A stretch of DNA of 64,000 bases from Streptomyces sp. JJ66 (GCF_019303495.1 NZ_JAEVFI010000016.1:62001-126000); one strand, 5' to 3'; shown: positions 24,952-34,929, counted from the first letter of the stretch. Notes: generated from the sequence alone by a model not told the origin. Program-made: numbers and translations.

Positions 24952-26373
24952 TTGACCGATCTCACCGCCCTGACGGCGGCCCAGCTCGTCGCGGGTTATG
25001 CCGCGAAGGACTTCTCGCCCGTCGAGGTGACGCGGGCGGCACTGGAGCGTGCCGAGGCCGTCGATCCGCGGGTGAACGCCTTCGTACGCCTCGACGCCGA
25101 CGGCGCGCTGGAGCAGGCGCGGGCCGCCGCCGACCGCTGGCGGCGCGGCGACCTGGCTGGCCTGCTCGACGGCGTCCCGGTGACGGTCAAGGACATCCTG
25201 CTGCAACGCGGTGCCCCCACCTACAAGGGCTCCTGGACGATCGGCGACGCGGGGCCGTGGACCCAGGACGCGCCGTCGGTGGCCCGGCTGCGCGAGCACG
25301 GCGCGGTGTTCCTGGGCAAGACGACGACGCCGGAGTTCGGCTGGAAGGGCGTCACCGACAGCCCCCGGCACGGCGCGACGGGCAACCCCTACGACCCCGG
25401 GCGCACCGCCGGCGGCTCCAGCGGCGGCAGCGCGGCGGCCGTGGCGCTCGGCGCGGGCCCGCTGTCGCTGGGCACCGACGGCGGCGGCTCGGTGCGCATC
25501 CCGGCGGCGTTCAGCGGCCTGTTCGCGCTCAAGCCCACCTACGGCCGGGTGCCGCTGTACCCGGCCAGCGCCTTCGGCACACTCGCCCACGTCGGCCCGA
25601 TGACGCGGGACGCGGCCGACGCGGCGCTGCTGCTGGACGTCATCGGCGCCACCGACCCGCGCGACTGGTCCGCGCTCGCCCCGCCCGCCGGGAACTTCCG
25701 CGACCAGCTCGCCGGGGGCGTCGCCGGGCTGCGCGTGGCCTACTCCCCCGACTTCGGCGGCCGGGTGCGGGTGGCGCCCGGCGTCGCGGCAGCGGTGCGG
25801 CGCGCGGTGGACGCTCTGGCGGAGCTGGGCGCCCACGTGGAGGAGGCCGATCCCGGCTTCACGGACCCGGTGGAGGCGTTCCACGTGCTGTGGTTCGCCG
25901 GGGCCGCCCGCGTCACCCAGGGCCTGGACGCCGGGCAGCGCGCCCGGCTGGACCCCGGGCTGGCCGAGGTCATCGCCCAGGGCGCGGGCTACTCGGCGCT
26001 GGACTACCTGGCCGCCGTCGATGTCCGCATGGCGCTCGGCGCGACGATGGGCGCCTTCCACCAGCGCTACGACCTCCTGGTGACGCCGACGACGCCGGTG
26101 ACCGCGTTCGAACTCGGCGTGGAGGTGCCCAGGGGCTGGCCCCACCCGCGCTGGACCAGCTGGACGCCGTTCAGCTACCCGTTCAACCTCACCCAGCAGC
26201 CCGCCGCCAGCGTGCCGTGCGGGCTGGACGCCGACGGGCTGCCCATCGGCGTCCAGCTGGTCGGGCCACGGCACGCCGACGCGCTGGTCCTGCGCGCCGC
26301 GCACGCCCTGTACGGCACCGGGCTGCCCGCGCTGCCGCCGCCCCCGCTGCTGGCCCAGCCGCAGCCGCACTGA
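24952..26373 (+). CDS. Amidase signature family enzyme
   Basis: A 473-residue amidase. The catalytic Lys is in PVTVKDILLQRG (about residue 80) and the Ser/Ser pair in TAGGSSGGSAAA (about 150-161), completing the Ser-cisSer-Lys triad of the family. The C-terminal half has the usual TPTTPVTAFELG and FNLTQQPAASVPCG segments. It starts with a rare TTG at 24952, supported by GGAGGAA upstream. It is translated right after the dehydrogenase and before DUF3830. The substrate is unknown; a ring-opened or N-acyl intermediate is plausible in this cluster. Confidence 0.9.
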   Translation: MTDLTALTAAQLVAGYAAKDFSPVEVTRAALERAEAVDPRVNAFVRLDADGALEQARAAADRWRRGDLAGLLDGVPVTVKDILLQRGAPTYKGSWTIGDAGPWTQDAPSVARLREHGAVFLGKTTTPEFGWKGVTDSPRHGATGNPYDPGRTAGGSSGGSAAAVALGAGPLSLGTDGGGSVRIPAAFSGLFALKPTYGRVPLYPASAFGTLAHVGPMTRDAADAALLLDVIGATDPRDWSALAPPAGNFRDQLAGGVAGLRVAYSPDFGGRVRVAPGVAAAVRRAVDALAELGAHVEEADPGFTDPVEAFHVLWFAGAARVTQGLDAGQRARLDPGLAEVIAQGAGYSALDYLAAVDVRMALGATMGAFHQRYDLLVTPTTPVTAFELGVEVPRGWPHPRWTSWTPFSYPFNLTQQPAASVPCGLDADGLPIGVQLVGPRHADALVLRAAHALYGTGLPALPPPPLLAQPQPH

Positions 26374-26419
26374 CTCCGCGCCGCGGCGCACGCCCGCGCT
26401 ACCCCCACCAGGAGGCACG

Positions 26420-26920
26420 ATGGCCGACCGTTTCATCGAGGTGTCGCTCGACCAGCGCGGCGTGCGCTGCACGGCCAGGCTGCTGGACGACCGGGCGCCG
26501 GTCACCTGCGCCGCGGTGTGGAACGCGCTGCCGCTCAGCGGCGACGTCTACCACGCCAAGTACGCGCGCAACGAGATCTACGCCCTGCTGGAACCGTTCG
26601 CACCCGAGGAACCGCCGCTGGAGAACCCGACGATCACGCCCATCCCCGGTGACCTGTGCTACTTCACCTTCACCGACACCCAGCTCGCCACCGCCTCCTA
26701 CGGCTACGAGGCCGACGCCCAGCACGCCGGGCGCCGCACCGTGGTGGACCTGGCGCTGTTCTACGAGCGCAACAACCTGCTGATCAACGGGGACGCGGGC
26801 TGGGTGCCCGGCATCGTGTGGGGCAGCGTGGTGGACGGTCTTGACCGCATGGCCGACGCCTGCCAGGACCTGTGGCGCGCGGGCGCGATCGGCGAGACGC
26901 TCTCCTACCGCCGCCGATAA
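26420..26920 (+). CDS. DUF3830 (cyclophilin-like) protein
   Basis: A 166-residue protein with the DUF3830 pattern: ALPLSGDVYHAKYARNEIYALLEPF, read in parts as LPLSGDVYHAKYA and NEIYALLEPF, then PGDLCYFTF and a C-terminal FYERNNLLINGDAGWVPG. The fold is cyclophilin-like. Members often sit beside amidases, 2-hydroxyacid dehydrogenases and maleate-isomerase-like enzymes, as here, but no reaction is established to my knowledge. The ATG follows AGGAGG. It is the last gene of the plus-strand operon, before a bidirectional hairpin. Confidence 0.85.
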   Translation: MADRFIEVSLDQRGVRCTARLLDDRAPVTCAAVWNALPLSGDVYHAKYARNEIYALLEPFAPEEPPLENPTITPIPGDLCYFTFTDTQLATASYGYEADAQHAGRRTVVDLALFYERNNLLINGDAGWVPGIVWGSVVDGLDRMADACQDLWRAGAIGETLSYRRR

Positions 26921-26940
26921 CCGCGTTCCCGCCACGGAAA

Positions 26941-26981
26941 CGGCGGTGGCCCCCTCACCAGGAATGAGGGGGCCACCGCCG
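26941..26981. terminator. Bidirectional terminator
   Basis: CGGCGGTGGCCCCCTCA (26941-26957) and its perfect reverse complement (26965-26981) form a 17-bp stem with a 7-nt loop. It lies between DUF3830 (plus) and tRNA-Lys (minus), so it can end both transcripts. Confidence 0.88.
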
Positions 26982-26984
26982 GTG

Positions 26985-27058
26985 TGCGCCGCCAGGGACT
27001 CGAACCCCGGACCCGCTGATTAAGAGTCAGCTGCTCTAACCAACTGAGCTAGCGGCGC
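26985..27058 (-). tRNA. tRNA-Lys(CUU), copy 2 (inverted)
   Basis: A 74-nt tRNA on the minus strand, identical through the body to the copies at 18192 and 32300, with anticodon CTT. The acceptor stem is fully paired (C72, unlike copy 1). The discriminator A is followed by CAC, so no encoded CCA. It lies inside the catabolic cluster between DUF3830 and the IclR gene. Confidence 0.95.
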
Positions 27059-27197
27059 CCGCGTCGAAAATCCTACCGCGTCCCCCGGGGTGCTCGTGTC
27101 CATCCCCTGGCCGGAGCCACGCCCGGGGGCCGCCTCGGCCGGGGGCCGCCTCGCGTACGGGCGCCGCCACGCCCGGGCGCCGCCTCGGCCGGGGCCG

Positions 27198-27956
27198 TCA
27201 GAGGCTGAGCGAGAGCAGCAGTGGGGCGGCCCGCTCGCCGAGCTGGCGGGCCGCCGAGCGCAGCCGGTGCGCGTGCTGGATCGGCAGCGACAGCGCCAGG
27301 CAGCCCACCGCCGTTCCGGCCGTCAGCGGGACGGCGGCGCAGACGGTGCCGACCGCGTACTCCTGCAGGTCCAGCACCGGGACCGTGGGCGGGCGGCTGT
27401 CGAGCTGGGTAAACAGGGCCCGCTCGCTGGTGGTCGTGCGCGAGGTGAGCCGGACGGCCTTGTGCCGCGCGAGGTGGTCGCGGCGGCCGTCGTGGTCGAG
27501 CTGGGTGAGCAGCGCCTTGCCGACGGCGCTGGCGTGCGCGGCGGCCTTGAAGTCCACCCACTCGATCACCGGCGGGGCGTGGCTCCCGGCCGCGAACTGG
27601 GTGATCCTCACCTCGCCGTCCTCATACCGGCTGATGTAGACGGCGGCGCCGATGTCGTCGCGCAGCACGGTCAGCTTCGCCTGGAGCTGTTCGCTCAGCA
27701 CCTCGCGGTGGCCGGAGGCGCCGAGCCGGCCGAGCGCCGCACCGGTGACGTAGCCACCGTCCGGCAGCCGCTCCAGGTACCCCTCGGCGCGCAGCATGGT
27801 GAGCAGGTGCGCGAGCTGGGCGGGCGGCAGCTGGGTACGGCGGGCGAGCCCGTCCTCGGTGATGCCGCAGCGGTGCTGGGAGACGGCTTCCAGCAGCCGC
27901 AGCGCGTACTGGACCGAGCGGAACGGTACGGCAGGCACGGGCTTGGGCATCGCCAC
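27198..27956 (-). CDS. IclR family transcriptional regulator
   Basis: A 252-residue IclR-type regulator. The N-terminal winged helix (about 12-72) includes ALRLLEAVSQHRCGITEDGL, read as ALRLLEAVSQ and CGITEDGLARR, then LLTMLRAEGYLERLPDGGY. The C-terminal effector domain (about 85-250) has AVGKALLTQLD and the YAVGTVCAAVPL block that lines the ligand pocket. It sits between the Ehu-type transporter and the amidase/dehydrogenase operon and is the obvious candidate regulator of both, probably induced by a carboxylic acid intermediate. That role is inference. Confidence 0.88.
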   Translation of the reverse strand: MAMPKPVPAVPFRSVQYALRLLEAVSQHRCGITEDGLARRTQLPPAQLAHLLTMLRAEGYLERLPDGGYVTGAALGRLGASGHREVLSEQLQAKLTVLRDDIGAAVYISRYEDGEVRITQFAAGSHAPPVIEWVDFKAAAHASAVGKALLTQLDHDGRRDHLARHKAVRLTSRTTTSERALFTQLDSRPPTVPVLDLQEYAVGTVCAAVPLTAGTAVGCLALSLPIQHAHRLRSAARQLGERAAPLLLSLSL

Positions 27957-28268
27957 GGTGTCCCCCTCGCAGGTGTGACCGTCTCCACCGGTGACCGCCG
28001 GCGCCTGAACGCTCGCTTCCGGTCACCGCTCCCTTCACGATAGCGGGCAACTCCGGGCGGGGAACCATCCGTTCATCAGATCGGCATATGCCACGAAACC
28101 GGCACGGCCGCGCCGACACCCCGGAGGCGCCCCGGCTCCGCTCCACCCGCTCCCCCGGCTACCGCTGGAGGGAGCGGGCGGACCACGGCCAAGCCACACC
28201 CGGGGCCGGGGGCGAAGGCGCCCGTTTCGGGAAAGGGCGGGAAGGGCACCCCGCCGCCACCGCCGCCC
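27957..28268. other. Intergenic region upstream of IclR
   Basis: 312 bp between the IclR gene and the end of the transporter operon, which run in the same direction. It contains a small palindrome GGCATATGCC at 28083-28092 and should hold the IclR promoter. No ORF is supported. Confidence 0.35.
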
Positions 28269-29103
<835 letters not shown>

Positions 29104-29114
<11 letters not shown>

Positions 29115-29751
29115 GGCGACGCTCCAGGGCTCGAAGGAGGAGGGAGGCCGGGTAGGCGATGAGGATGAAGGCGATCCCCACGACGGTGTAGGCCTCGAAC
29201 GTGAAGGTGCTGTTGGAGAAGGCGCGGGCCTCGCCGAGCATCTCGAAGGCGCCGATGACGGCGATCATCGGCGAGTCCTTGAGCATCGCCACGACGTAGT
29301 TGCCCAGCGCGGGGATGACGCGGCGGATCGCCTGCGGCAGGATCACCGACGTCCAGGTGCGGCGCTTGGGCAGGCTCAGCGCGGTGGCGGCCTCCCACTG
29401 CCCGGCGGGCACGCCGTCGATACCGGCGCGGTAGACCTCGGCGGTATACGTCGAGTAGTGCAGACCGAGCCCGATGACGCCGGTCGCCAGCGGCGAGAGT
29501 GACGGACCCACGGTGGGCACCACGTAGAAGAGGAAGAACAGCTGCACGAGCAGCGGCGTGTTGCGGATGAACTCGGTAAACCCGATCACCGGCCAGCTGA
29601 TCCACTTCTGGTGCGAACGCTGCGCCATGGCCCACACCAGGCCGAGCGCGAAGGCGATGAGGCTGCCGAGCACCAGCGCCTGCAGGGTGACGAGGACGCC
29701 GTCCCAGAAGGCGGGCATGAAGTCCGCTACGACACTCCAGTCCCAGTTCAT
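29104..29751 (-). CDS. ehuD: ABC transporter permease (EhuD-like)
   Basis: A 215-residue inner-membrane permease of the HisM/GlnP type with about five membrane helices. The coupling motif to the ATPase is seen around EVYRAGIDGVPAGQWEAATAL. LGLHYSTYTAEVYR and AMLKDSPMIAVIG are typical of polar amino acid permeases. The start overlaps the stop of the preceding permease gene in ATGA, and its end overlaps the ATPase gene. Confidence 0.87.
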
Positions 29752-30497
29752 CCCAGACCCCCCGCCGTGCCGGTCCTCGCCTGGTCCCTCTCACCCTGCG
29801 GGTTCAGCTTCCTCGCCACCAGCCCGCCGAAGCGGCCCTTCTCCGGGCCCTGGCCGATGCCCGCCTTCGCCTTGCGCTCCACCGCGCGCATGACGCGGGT
29901 GAGGGCGAACGCGATAAGGAAGTAGCTGACGAGCAGCAGCGTGTAGGCCGGAGCGGACTCTCTGGTCGCCAGCCGGGAGAGGTTCCCGGCGAAGGTCATG
30001 TCCGCCACCGAGATCACCGACACCAGCGCCGTGCCCTTGAGCAGCTCGATCAGCAGGTTGTTGAACGGCGGCACCATCTCGGGCCACGCCTGGGGCAGCT
30101 CGATGCGGCGCAGCCGCTGGCCACGGGTGAAGCTGAGCGCGATCCCCGCCTCCCGCTGCGCGACGTCAACCGACTGCAGGGCGCCGCGCACGATCTCCGA
30201 GCCGTAGGCCCCGTAGGTCAGGCCGAGCGCCAGGACACCGGCGTACATGGGCACGAACTGCCAGCCGGCCATCAGCGGGAAGGCGAACGCCATCCACAGC
30301 ATGAACACCAGGGCGGACGTGCCACGGAAGATCTCGAAGTAGGTACCGGAGACGAACCGCACGATCCACCAGCGGTGGGTGCGGGCGATGCCGACGACGA
30401 AGGCGACCAGCCCGGCCAGGGCGGCGCTGTAGACCGTGACCTGGAGGGTGATCCACACCCCGGGGAGGAACCATTCGAAGAAAATGCCTGAACTCAT
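29748..30497 (-). CDS. ehuC: ABC transporter permease (EhuC-like)
   Basis: A 249-residue permease, the partner of the downstream one. It has FFEWFLPGVWITLQVTVYS at the N-terminus and the coupling loop SEIVRGALQSVDVAQREAG, followed by LLKGTALVSVISVADM. The ATG at 30497 overlaps the binding-protein stop in ATGA, which fixes the start; a much longer upstream reading in the same frame is an artefact of that overlap. The C-terminal 30 residues are a hydrophilic tail. Confidence 0.87.
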   Translation of the reverse strand: MSSGIFFEWFLPGVWITLQVTVYSAALAGLVAFVVGIARTHRWWIVRFVSGTYFEIFRGTSALVFMLWMAFAFPLMAGWQFVPMYAGVLALGLTYGAYGSEIVRGALQSVDVAQREAGIALSFTRGQRLRRIELPQAWPEMVPPFNNLLIELLKGTALVSVISVADMTFAGNLSRLATRESAPAYTLLLVSYFLIAFALTRVMRAVERKAKAGIGQGPEKGRFGGLVARKLNPQGERDQARTGTAGGLG

Positions 30498-31417
30498 GCG
30501 CACAGCTCCTCGGCGGTGAGATCGGTCATCTCGGCCATCGTGAAGCCGTAGGGCGAGACGATCTCCAGCAGCTCCCGGTAGTTGTCCTCCTTGAGCTTGA
30601 GGATCTCCTGGTTGAAGGCGTCGCGGAAGTTCTTCTCGGAGAGCCGGAAGGCGAAACCGCCCGCCCCGTAAGCGGGTTCGCCGTCCACGACGGGCTGGAA
30701 GGGCTGGGTGGCGTCCGCTCTGTCGTTGTCCTTGACCGTGCCCTGGACGGTGACGTTGGTGCCGACGAAGGCGTCCACCCGGCCCTGGGTGACCGCGTCG
30801 AGCCCGGCGACCTGGTCGGGCAGGACCAGCACGTCGATCCCGTACGACTCCGCGTAGGAGACCTGGGCGTACGCCTCGCCGCTGGCCAGGCGCAGGCCCT
30901 TGTCCTTCACGGACCGATAGTCGGTGACGCCGTCCGGGTTCCCCTCGGGCACGATGAAGGCGTCCAGCATCAGGTAGTCGGGGTCGGCGAACAGGACCTG
31001 CTCGCAGCGGGTCGGGTTGATGTACATCCCGGCCGAGACGATGTCGAACTGCTGGGCCTGAAGGCCGGGGATCAGTGCGCTGAACTCCGTCGGCACGGGC
31101 TCGATGTTCGGTACGCCCAGCCGTTCGAAGACGACCCGCGCGATGTCCGGAGCCTCCCCCGCGGCCTCCCCCTGGGAGTTGATGTAACCGAACGGCGGCT
31201 CGTTGGCGATGCCCAGCCGGGCGGTCCCCCGGTCCCGCAGCCGCTCCAGCAGATCGCCGCCCTCCACCTTTCCCGGTGGGGGCATCCGGCTGCAACCGGC
31301 CACTCCCACCATGCCCAGACCCGCCACTCCGCCGAGCAACGCGCGACGGCTGAGGGGTCTCCTCCCGATGCCACTGGATTCGCTCAATGTCCGCAACTTC
31401 CTCGGTGGTCGAGCCAT
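30494..31417 (-). CDS. ehuB: Solute-binding lipoprotein (EhuB-like)
   Basis: A roughly 307-residue extracellular binding protein. A twin-arginine-like signal with a lipobox, RRALLGGVAGLGMVGVAGC, predicts export and lipid anchoring at the Cys near residue 42. The mature part is a type 3 amino-acid-binding fold (GTARLGIANEPPFGYI, FDIVSAGMYINPTRC, VDAFVGTNVT). The first gene of the operon. The start at 31417 has a weak ribosome site; an internal TTG with AGGAAG upstream is an alternative. Ectoine or a related solute is suggested by family naming, not shown. Confidence 0.85.
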   Translation of the reverse strand: MARPPRKLRTLSESSGIGRRPLSRRALLGGVAGLGMVGVAGCSRMPPPGKVEGGDLLERLRDRGTARLGIANEPPFGYINSQGEAAGEAPDIARVVFERLGVPNIEPVPTEFSALIPGLQAQQFDIVSAGMYINPTRCEQVLFADPDYLMLDAFIVPEGNPDGVTDYRSVKDKGLRLASGEAYAQVSYAESYGIDVLVLPDQVAGLDAVTQGRVDAFVGTNVTVQGTVKDNDRADATQPFQPVVDGEPAYGAGGFAFRLSEKNFRDAFNQEILKLKEDNYRELLEIVSPYGFTMAEMTDLTAEELCA

Positions 31418-31701
31418 GGGCGCGGGGCTACCCCAAATTGCCTGAAGGTATGCCCATCTTTTCAAGCCGGTGATCTTCCCGTTGCCCGCTTGCGCCCACC
31501 CGGGCGTACCGCCGCCCGCGTACCGGGCGGTATTGCGGCCGGGATGCGGGCGCGGGTGGAGACCAACGACGCGCCGAACGCGCGGCTGGTCACGGCCTCG
31601 CGGCCGGCGCCGTGGGGCAGCCGGGTGGTGTGGCCGGTGCACCCGGGTTGAGCCGGACGCCGGGCGCGCGCCGAGGCCCGGGGCGCGCGGGGCGCCGTGT
31701 G

Positions 31702-32286
31702 ATGATCCGCCGCATGCGGACGACGGGTGTGGAGGAGGACCGGGCCACAGACGCGGCCGGGCGGGGAGCGGCCCGCGCGGCCGGGCTGCTGCTGGCCTAC
31801 CGGCACGGCAACCAGCACGCCTTCGACGCCGGGCTCGCGGCACTGGACTGCGACGAGTCCTCCCGCGACCTGGTCGCGGCGCTGTGCTGGGTGGCGACCT
31901 CGGCGATCGACGGCGGCGCGGTGGGCGGAAGCGGCGATGTGGGCGGGGGCGGCGGCGCTGGGTCCGACGGCGCGAGGGGCGGGGGCGGTGACCAGCTGCT
32001 GCGGCGGCTCGCGGCCGGGGCGCCGCACGGCGAGCGGTACGTGGCGACCGACGAGGAGGCCGCGCCGCAGGTGGCCGAGCTGATCGAGGCGGTCGCCCGG
32101 GACGATGCCGCGACCGTGCGGGAGCTGGTGACGGCCACGCCCGACACCACGTACGTCCTGGGCAAGCTGGTGCAGGCGGTGGCGCTGCTGCTGCCCTCCG
32201 TCCCCCGGCCCTACCTGCGGCGGGTGCTGGCCGCGCTGCGCGAGCCGGGCTTCAGGTGGTCACCGGCACCCGACGGGATCGGGTAG
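31702..32286 (+). CDS. Uncharacterised protein next to tRNA-Lys
   Basis: A 194-residue predicted cytoplasmic protein, helical, with a glycine-rich insert at about residues 72-93. Recognisable stretches are AAGLLLAYRHGNQHAFDAGL, which I do not match to a family, and TYVLGKLVQAVALLLPSVP. The start is uncertain (ATG 31702 or 31714, neither with a good ribosome site). It ends 14 bp before tRNA-Lys copy 3. Coding is supported by codon bias. Confidence 0.55.
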   Translation: MIRRMRTTGVEEDRATDAAGRGAARAAGLLLAYRHGNQHAFDAGLAALDCDESSRDLVAALCWVATSAIDGGAVGGSGDVGGGGGAGSDGARGGGGDQLLRRLAAGAPHGERYVATDEEAAPQVAELIEAVARDDAATVRELVTATPDTTYVLGKLVQAVALLLPSVPRPYLRRVLAALREPGFRWSPAPDGIG

Positions 32287-32299
32287 GCTTTCCCCGCGC

Positions 32300-32373
32300 G
32301 CGCCGCTAGCTCAGTTGGTTAGAGCAGCTGACTCTTAATCAGCGGGTCCGGGGTTCGAGTCCCTGGCGGCGCA
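32300..32373 (+). tRNA. tRNA-Lys(CUU), copy 3
   Basis: A 74-nt cloverleaf, anticodon CTT, identical to copy 2. The acceptor stem is GCGCCGC/GCGGCGC. There is no encoded CCA. Confidence 0.95.
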
Positions 32374-32725
32374 CCGAACCGGAGGCCCTCGTTCCAGGAG
32401 CGGGGGCCTCCGTCGTTGTTTCCGGGGTGTGCGCTCGCGGCGGGTTTCGGCGGTGTGCTGCCGTCCCGGGTCCGCCACTGCGAGACGGCCGGCGTCCGGA
32501 ATGTGAGACGGAATCCGGCACTGCGGGCCATCTTCGCCGCGTGCCCGCCGACCGCGCCGCGCCGGTCCCGGCACGTGAGACCCCGCCCGCCCGCGAGCAG
32601 GGCGCGTCGGCACTGCGTGCCACATACACCGATCTGCCGCGTGCCAGGTCGCGGCACCGGTTAGCCTCGCGCACACTGAGTCGTGCTGTCGCGCGTCCCA
32701 CCGGAACCCGAGGGAGTTGACCGAC
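32374..32725. other. Intergenic region with terminator and promoter
   Basis: 352 bp between tRNA-Lys and the 54-residue peptide gene. It contains the tRNA terminator and, near 32660, a GGTTAGCCT stretch that may be the -10 of the peptide promoter. No other gene is supported. Confidence 0.4.
32381..32411 (+). terminator. tRNA-Lys terminator
   Basis: GGAGGCCCTCG (32381-32391) pairs with CGGGGGCCTCC (32401-32411) with one G.T pair, loop of 9 nt, 7 bp after the tRNA. Confidence 0.8.
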
Positions 32726-32890
32726 GTGACGCTGATCGACGTCTCCACGAGCGCCGCCGAGCGCACACCGGTGCACACCCCGCTCGCGGGGCACGACGAG
32801 TCCGGCACCGCGCCGGTGATGCTGACCCTGCTCGCGGGGGAAGACGAGGACAGCGGCATCGAGCCCCACATCTGGCGCGGCATCGACTGA
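32726..32890 (+). CDS. 54-residue acidic peptide, possible RiPP precursor or regulator
   Basis: A GTG at 32726, 9 bp after a GAGGGAG ribosome site, opens a 54-codon frame. It starts VTLIDVSTSAAERTP, continues with an acidic GEDEDSG stretch, and ends GIEPHIWRGID just before TGA. It has no Cys, one Trp and no membrane segment. A TTG at 32717 is in frame but abuts the ribosome site. Codon bias and the ribosome site support translation. No modification enzyme is adjacent: the neighbours are tRNA-Lys and a GH6 enzyme. The function is not recognised. Confidence 0.6.
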   Translation: MTLIDVSTSAAERTPVHTPLAGHDESGTAPVMLTLLAGEDEDSGIEPHIWRGID

Positions 32891-32962
32891 GCGCGCGCCG
32901 GGCGGGCCGCCGCGTGACCCGGTGTCCGCGTGACCCGGTGCCCGCGTTACCCGGTGTCCGCG

Positions 32963-34132
32963 TTACCCGGTGCCCGCGCCCCGCACCAGGTCCAGGGCGT
33001 AGGTGTGGTGCCACTCCCCTGCGGGCGGGCCACCCCGGCAGGTGCCGTCGGACTCGCCGGGACGCTTGACCCACAGGTAGGCGTCCACCAGCTCCTCGCC
33101 CGTCCGCGTCGTCGGCGGGGTGCCGAGCGCGCGCCCGGGCGGGTTGCACCACGCTTCTTCCTCGGGCAGGCCCTCCGCCGGGCCGTTGCCGTTGCGGCTG
33201 GTGTCGATGACGAAGTGCTGGCCGCCCACCAGGGCCGACAGCCGCTCGCCGTAGGCGATGTTGGACGCGGTGGTCTGGTAGTTGGAGACGTTGAGGGCGA
33301 AGCCGTCGGCCTGCTCGATACCGGCCCGCCCCAGCTGCTCGGCCATCGCGCCCGCTTCCCGCACCCACTGCGGGTTTCCGGCGTCGAGGTAGACGCGGGT
33401 GCCCGGCAGGCCGCTCAGCTGTTCCACGGCCTCCCGCAGCAGGGTGTACTGCTCCTCGTGGAACTCGTCGGGCACGCAGCCGGGGACGAGGGTGTGCGCG
33501 AGCGCGTCCGGCTCCAGCACGACCCACGCCGGGCGGTCCCCGATGCCGCTGACGACGCGGCCGATCCAGTCGCGGTAGGCATCGGCGTCCGCCGCGCCGC
33601 CCTCGCTGTACTGACCGCAGTCGCGGTGCGGGATGTTGTAGAGGACGAGCAGGGGCGGAGCGCCAGCCGCCTCGGCGGCCTCGGTGATGCGGCGGGCCTC
33701 GGCCTGCGGGTCCTCGGTGCCGATCCACTGACCGGCGGGCTGCTCGGCGATGACCCGGATCAGTTCGGCCTCGTCGGCGGCCCCGGAGTCCTCCGCCGCC
33801 GCCAGGGCCTGCTGCGCCTTGCTGTCGGGGTTCACCCAGAACGAGGGGCTGGACCGCTCCACCCGCTCGGCCGGGACACTCGCGCGCTGGCTTGCCTCGG
33901 GGGCCGAGCAGGCCGCCAGCAGCATGACAGCGCCCAGTGCGGCCAGGGCCACGGACGGACGCGGACGGCGTGCGGCGGGGACGCGGGCCAGCGTGCGGCG
34001 GGTCAGCGTGCGGCGGTCCGGCAGAAAGCGGGTCAGCAGGCGGCGGCCAAGGGCGCGGCGGGCGGATTGGCGGCGGCGGGCACGGGTGCGGCGGGTGGGT
34101 TGGCGGCGGTGGCCGGCGTCAGAGCCGTACAT
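32963..34132 (-). CDS. Glycoside hydrolase family 6 lipoprotein
   Basis: A 389-residue GH6 (endoglucanase/cellobiohydrolase type) enzyme. Family landmarks are SFWVNPDSKAQQALA, RDCGQYSEGGA, WVVLEPDALA with the catalytic Asp, FVIDTSRNGNG, WCNPPGRALG and LWVKRPGESDGTC. The first about 65 residues are extremely Arg-rich, followed by a hydrophobic stretch and a lipobox LLAAC, so the mature enzyme may be lipid-anchored. The real start may be downstream in the Arg-rich part. There is no carbohydrate-binding module. Confidence 0.88.
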   Translation of the reverse strand: MYGSDAGHRRQPTRRTRARRRQSARRALGRRLLTRFLPDRRTLTRRTLARVPAARRPRPSVALAALGAVMLLAACSAPEASQRASVPAERVERSSPSFWVNPDSKAQQALAAAEDSGAADEAELIRVIAEQPAGQWIGTEDPQAEARRITEAAEAAGAPPLLVLYNIPHRDCGQYSEGGAADADAYRDWIGRVVSGIGDRPAWVVLEPDALAHTLVPGCVPDEFHEEQYTLLREAVEQLSGLPGTRVYLDAGNPQWVREAGAMAEQLGRAGIEQADGFALNVSNYQTTASNIAYGERLSALVGGQHFVIDTSRNGNGPAEGLPEEEAWCNPPGRALGTPPTTRTGEELVDAYLWVKRPGESDGTCRGGPPAGEWHHTYALDLVRGAGTG

Positions 34133-34262
34133 CCACTCCCCTTGGGAGACGGTCGGAACCGGTCAGGCTCATCGTGGCACACGGACACTCCGTACGCACC
34201 CCGTGACTCTCCGCGTCCCCCGAGTGTGCGGTGAGGCGGCGGTGCGCCGCACCCGGGGTGCG

Positions 34263-34925
34263 TCAGGCGGTGCCGGTGAGGTAGGCGGAAACGACGACGT
34301 TGGCGGTGTAGCTGTCCGTCACCTGGTCGAACGTGCCGCCGCAGGTGATCAGGCGCAGCTCCGCACGGTCCGCGTGCCGCTGCCCGTACACCCGTTCGGC
34401 GTCGAAGCCCTCGCGGTGCACCACCTCGACGTCCTCGACGGTGAACCGTGCGACCGAGCCGTCCGTCCGGGTCACCGCCACCACGTCGCCCGCCGCCAGC
34501 GTGCTCAGTTCGTAGAACACCGCGCGCTCGGACTCGGTGTCCACGTGGCCGACGAGCAGCGCCGCGCCCGCCTGCCCGGGTGCGGCACCGGCCGCGTACC
34601 AGCCGACCGTCTCCGCGCGGCTCATCGGCGGCGGGTCCACGGCGCCGTCGGCGTCCAGCCCGCGCCGGATGACGGCGGCGTCCACACCGAGTTCGGCAAT
34701 GGCGACGCGGGTGGGCGCCCCGCCCTCGTCCAGCGGGGCGCGGGCGGGTGGCAGCGGGTGTCCGGCGTCGGTGCGGCCCTGCGCGGCGGAGGTCTGCCCG
34801 GTGGGGTAGCGCGGGGCGTCGTCGGTGAGGTCCTTGCCCCACAGCCACAGGGCCAGCAGCAGCACGGTCCAGGCCACGCCCGTCATCAGCCGCCCGGCGC
34901 CCGGGGAGCGGGCCGCAGCGGACAC
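34263..34925 (-). CDS. Class F sortase, active-site Arg position altered
   Basis: A 220-residue membrane transpeptidase. An N-terminal membrane segment (about 14-30) anchors the protein. The sortase beta-barrel follows (about 70-220) with catalytic His in LLVGHVDT and Cys in RLITCGGTF. After the Cys the sequence reads FDQVTDSYTANVVVSAY, and no Arg occurs between the Cys and the C-terminus, where sortases normally have their third catalytic residue. It lies 4 bp downstream of a secreted protein gene, probably its partner. Confidence 0.87.
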   Translation of the reverse strand: MSAAARSPGAGRLMTGVAWTVLLLALWLWGKDLTDDAPRYPTGQTSAAQGRTDAGHPLPPARAPLDEGGAPTRVAIAELGVDAAVIRRGLDADGAVDPPPMSRAETVGWYAAGAAPGQAGAALLVGHVDTESERAVFYELSTLAAGDVVAVTRTDGSVARFTVEDVEVVHREGFDAERVYGQRHADRAELRLITCGGTFDQVTDSYTANVVVSAYLTGTA

Positions 34926-34929
34926 TGGC

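Noticed and set aside
24895..26505. Minus-strand 536-codon frame across the amidase gene
   Set aside because: Amidase catalytic motifs are unambiguous on the plus strand; the antisense frame is Arg/Gly/Val rich without domains.
28200..28260. Terminator of the Ehu operon
   Set aside because: Only short, imperfect GC pairings were found; no convincing stem.
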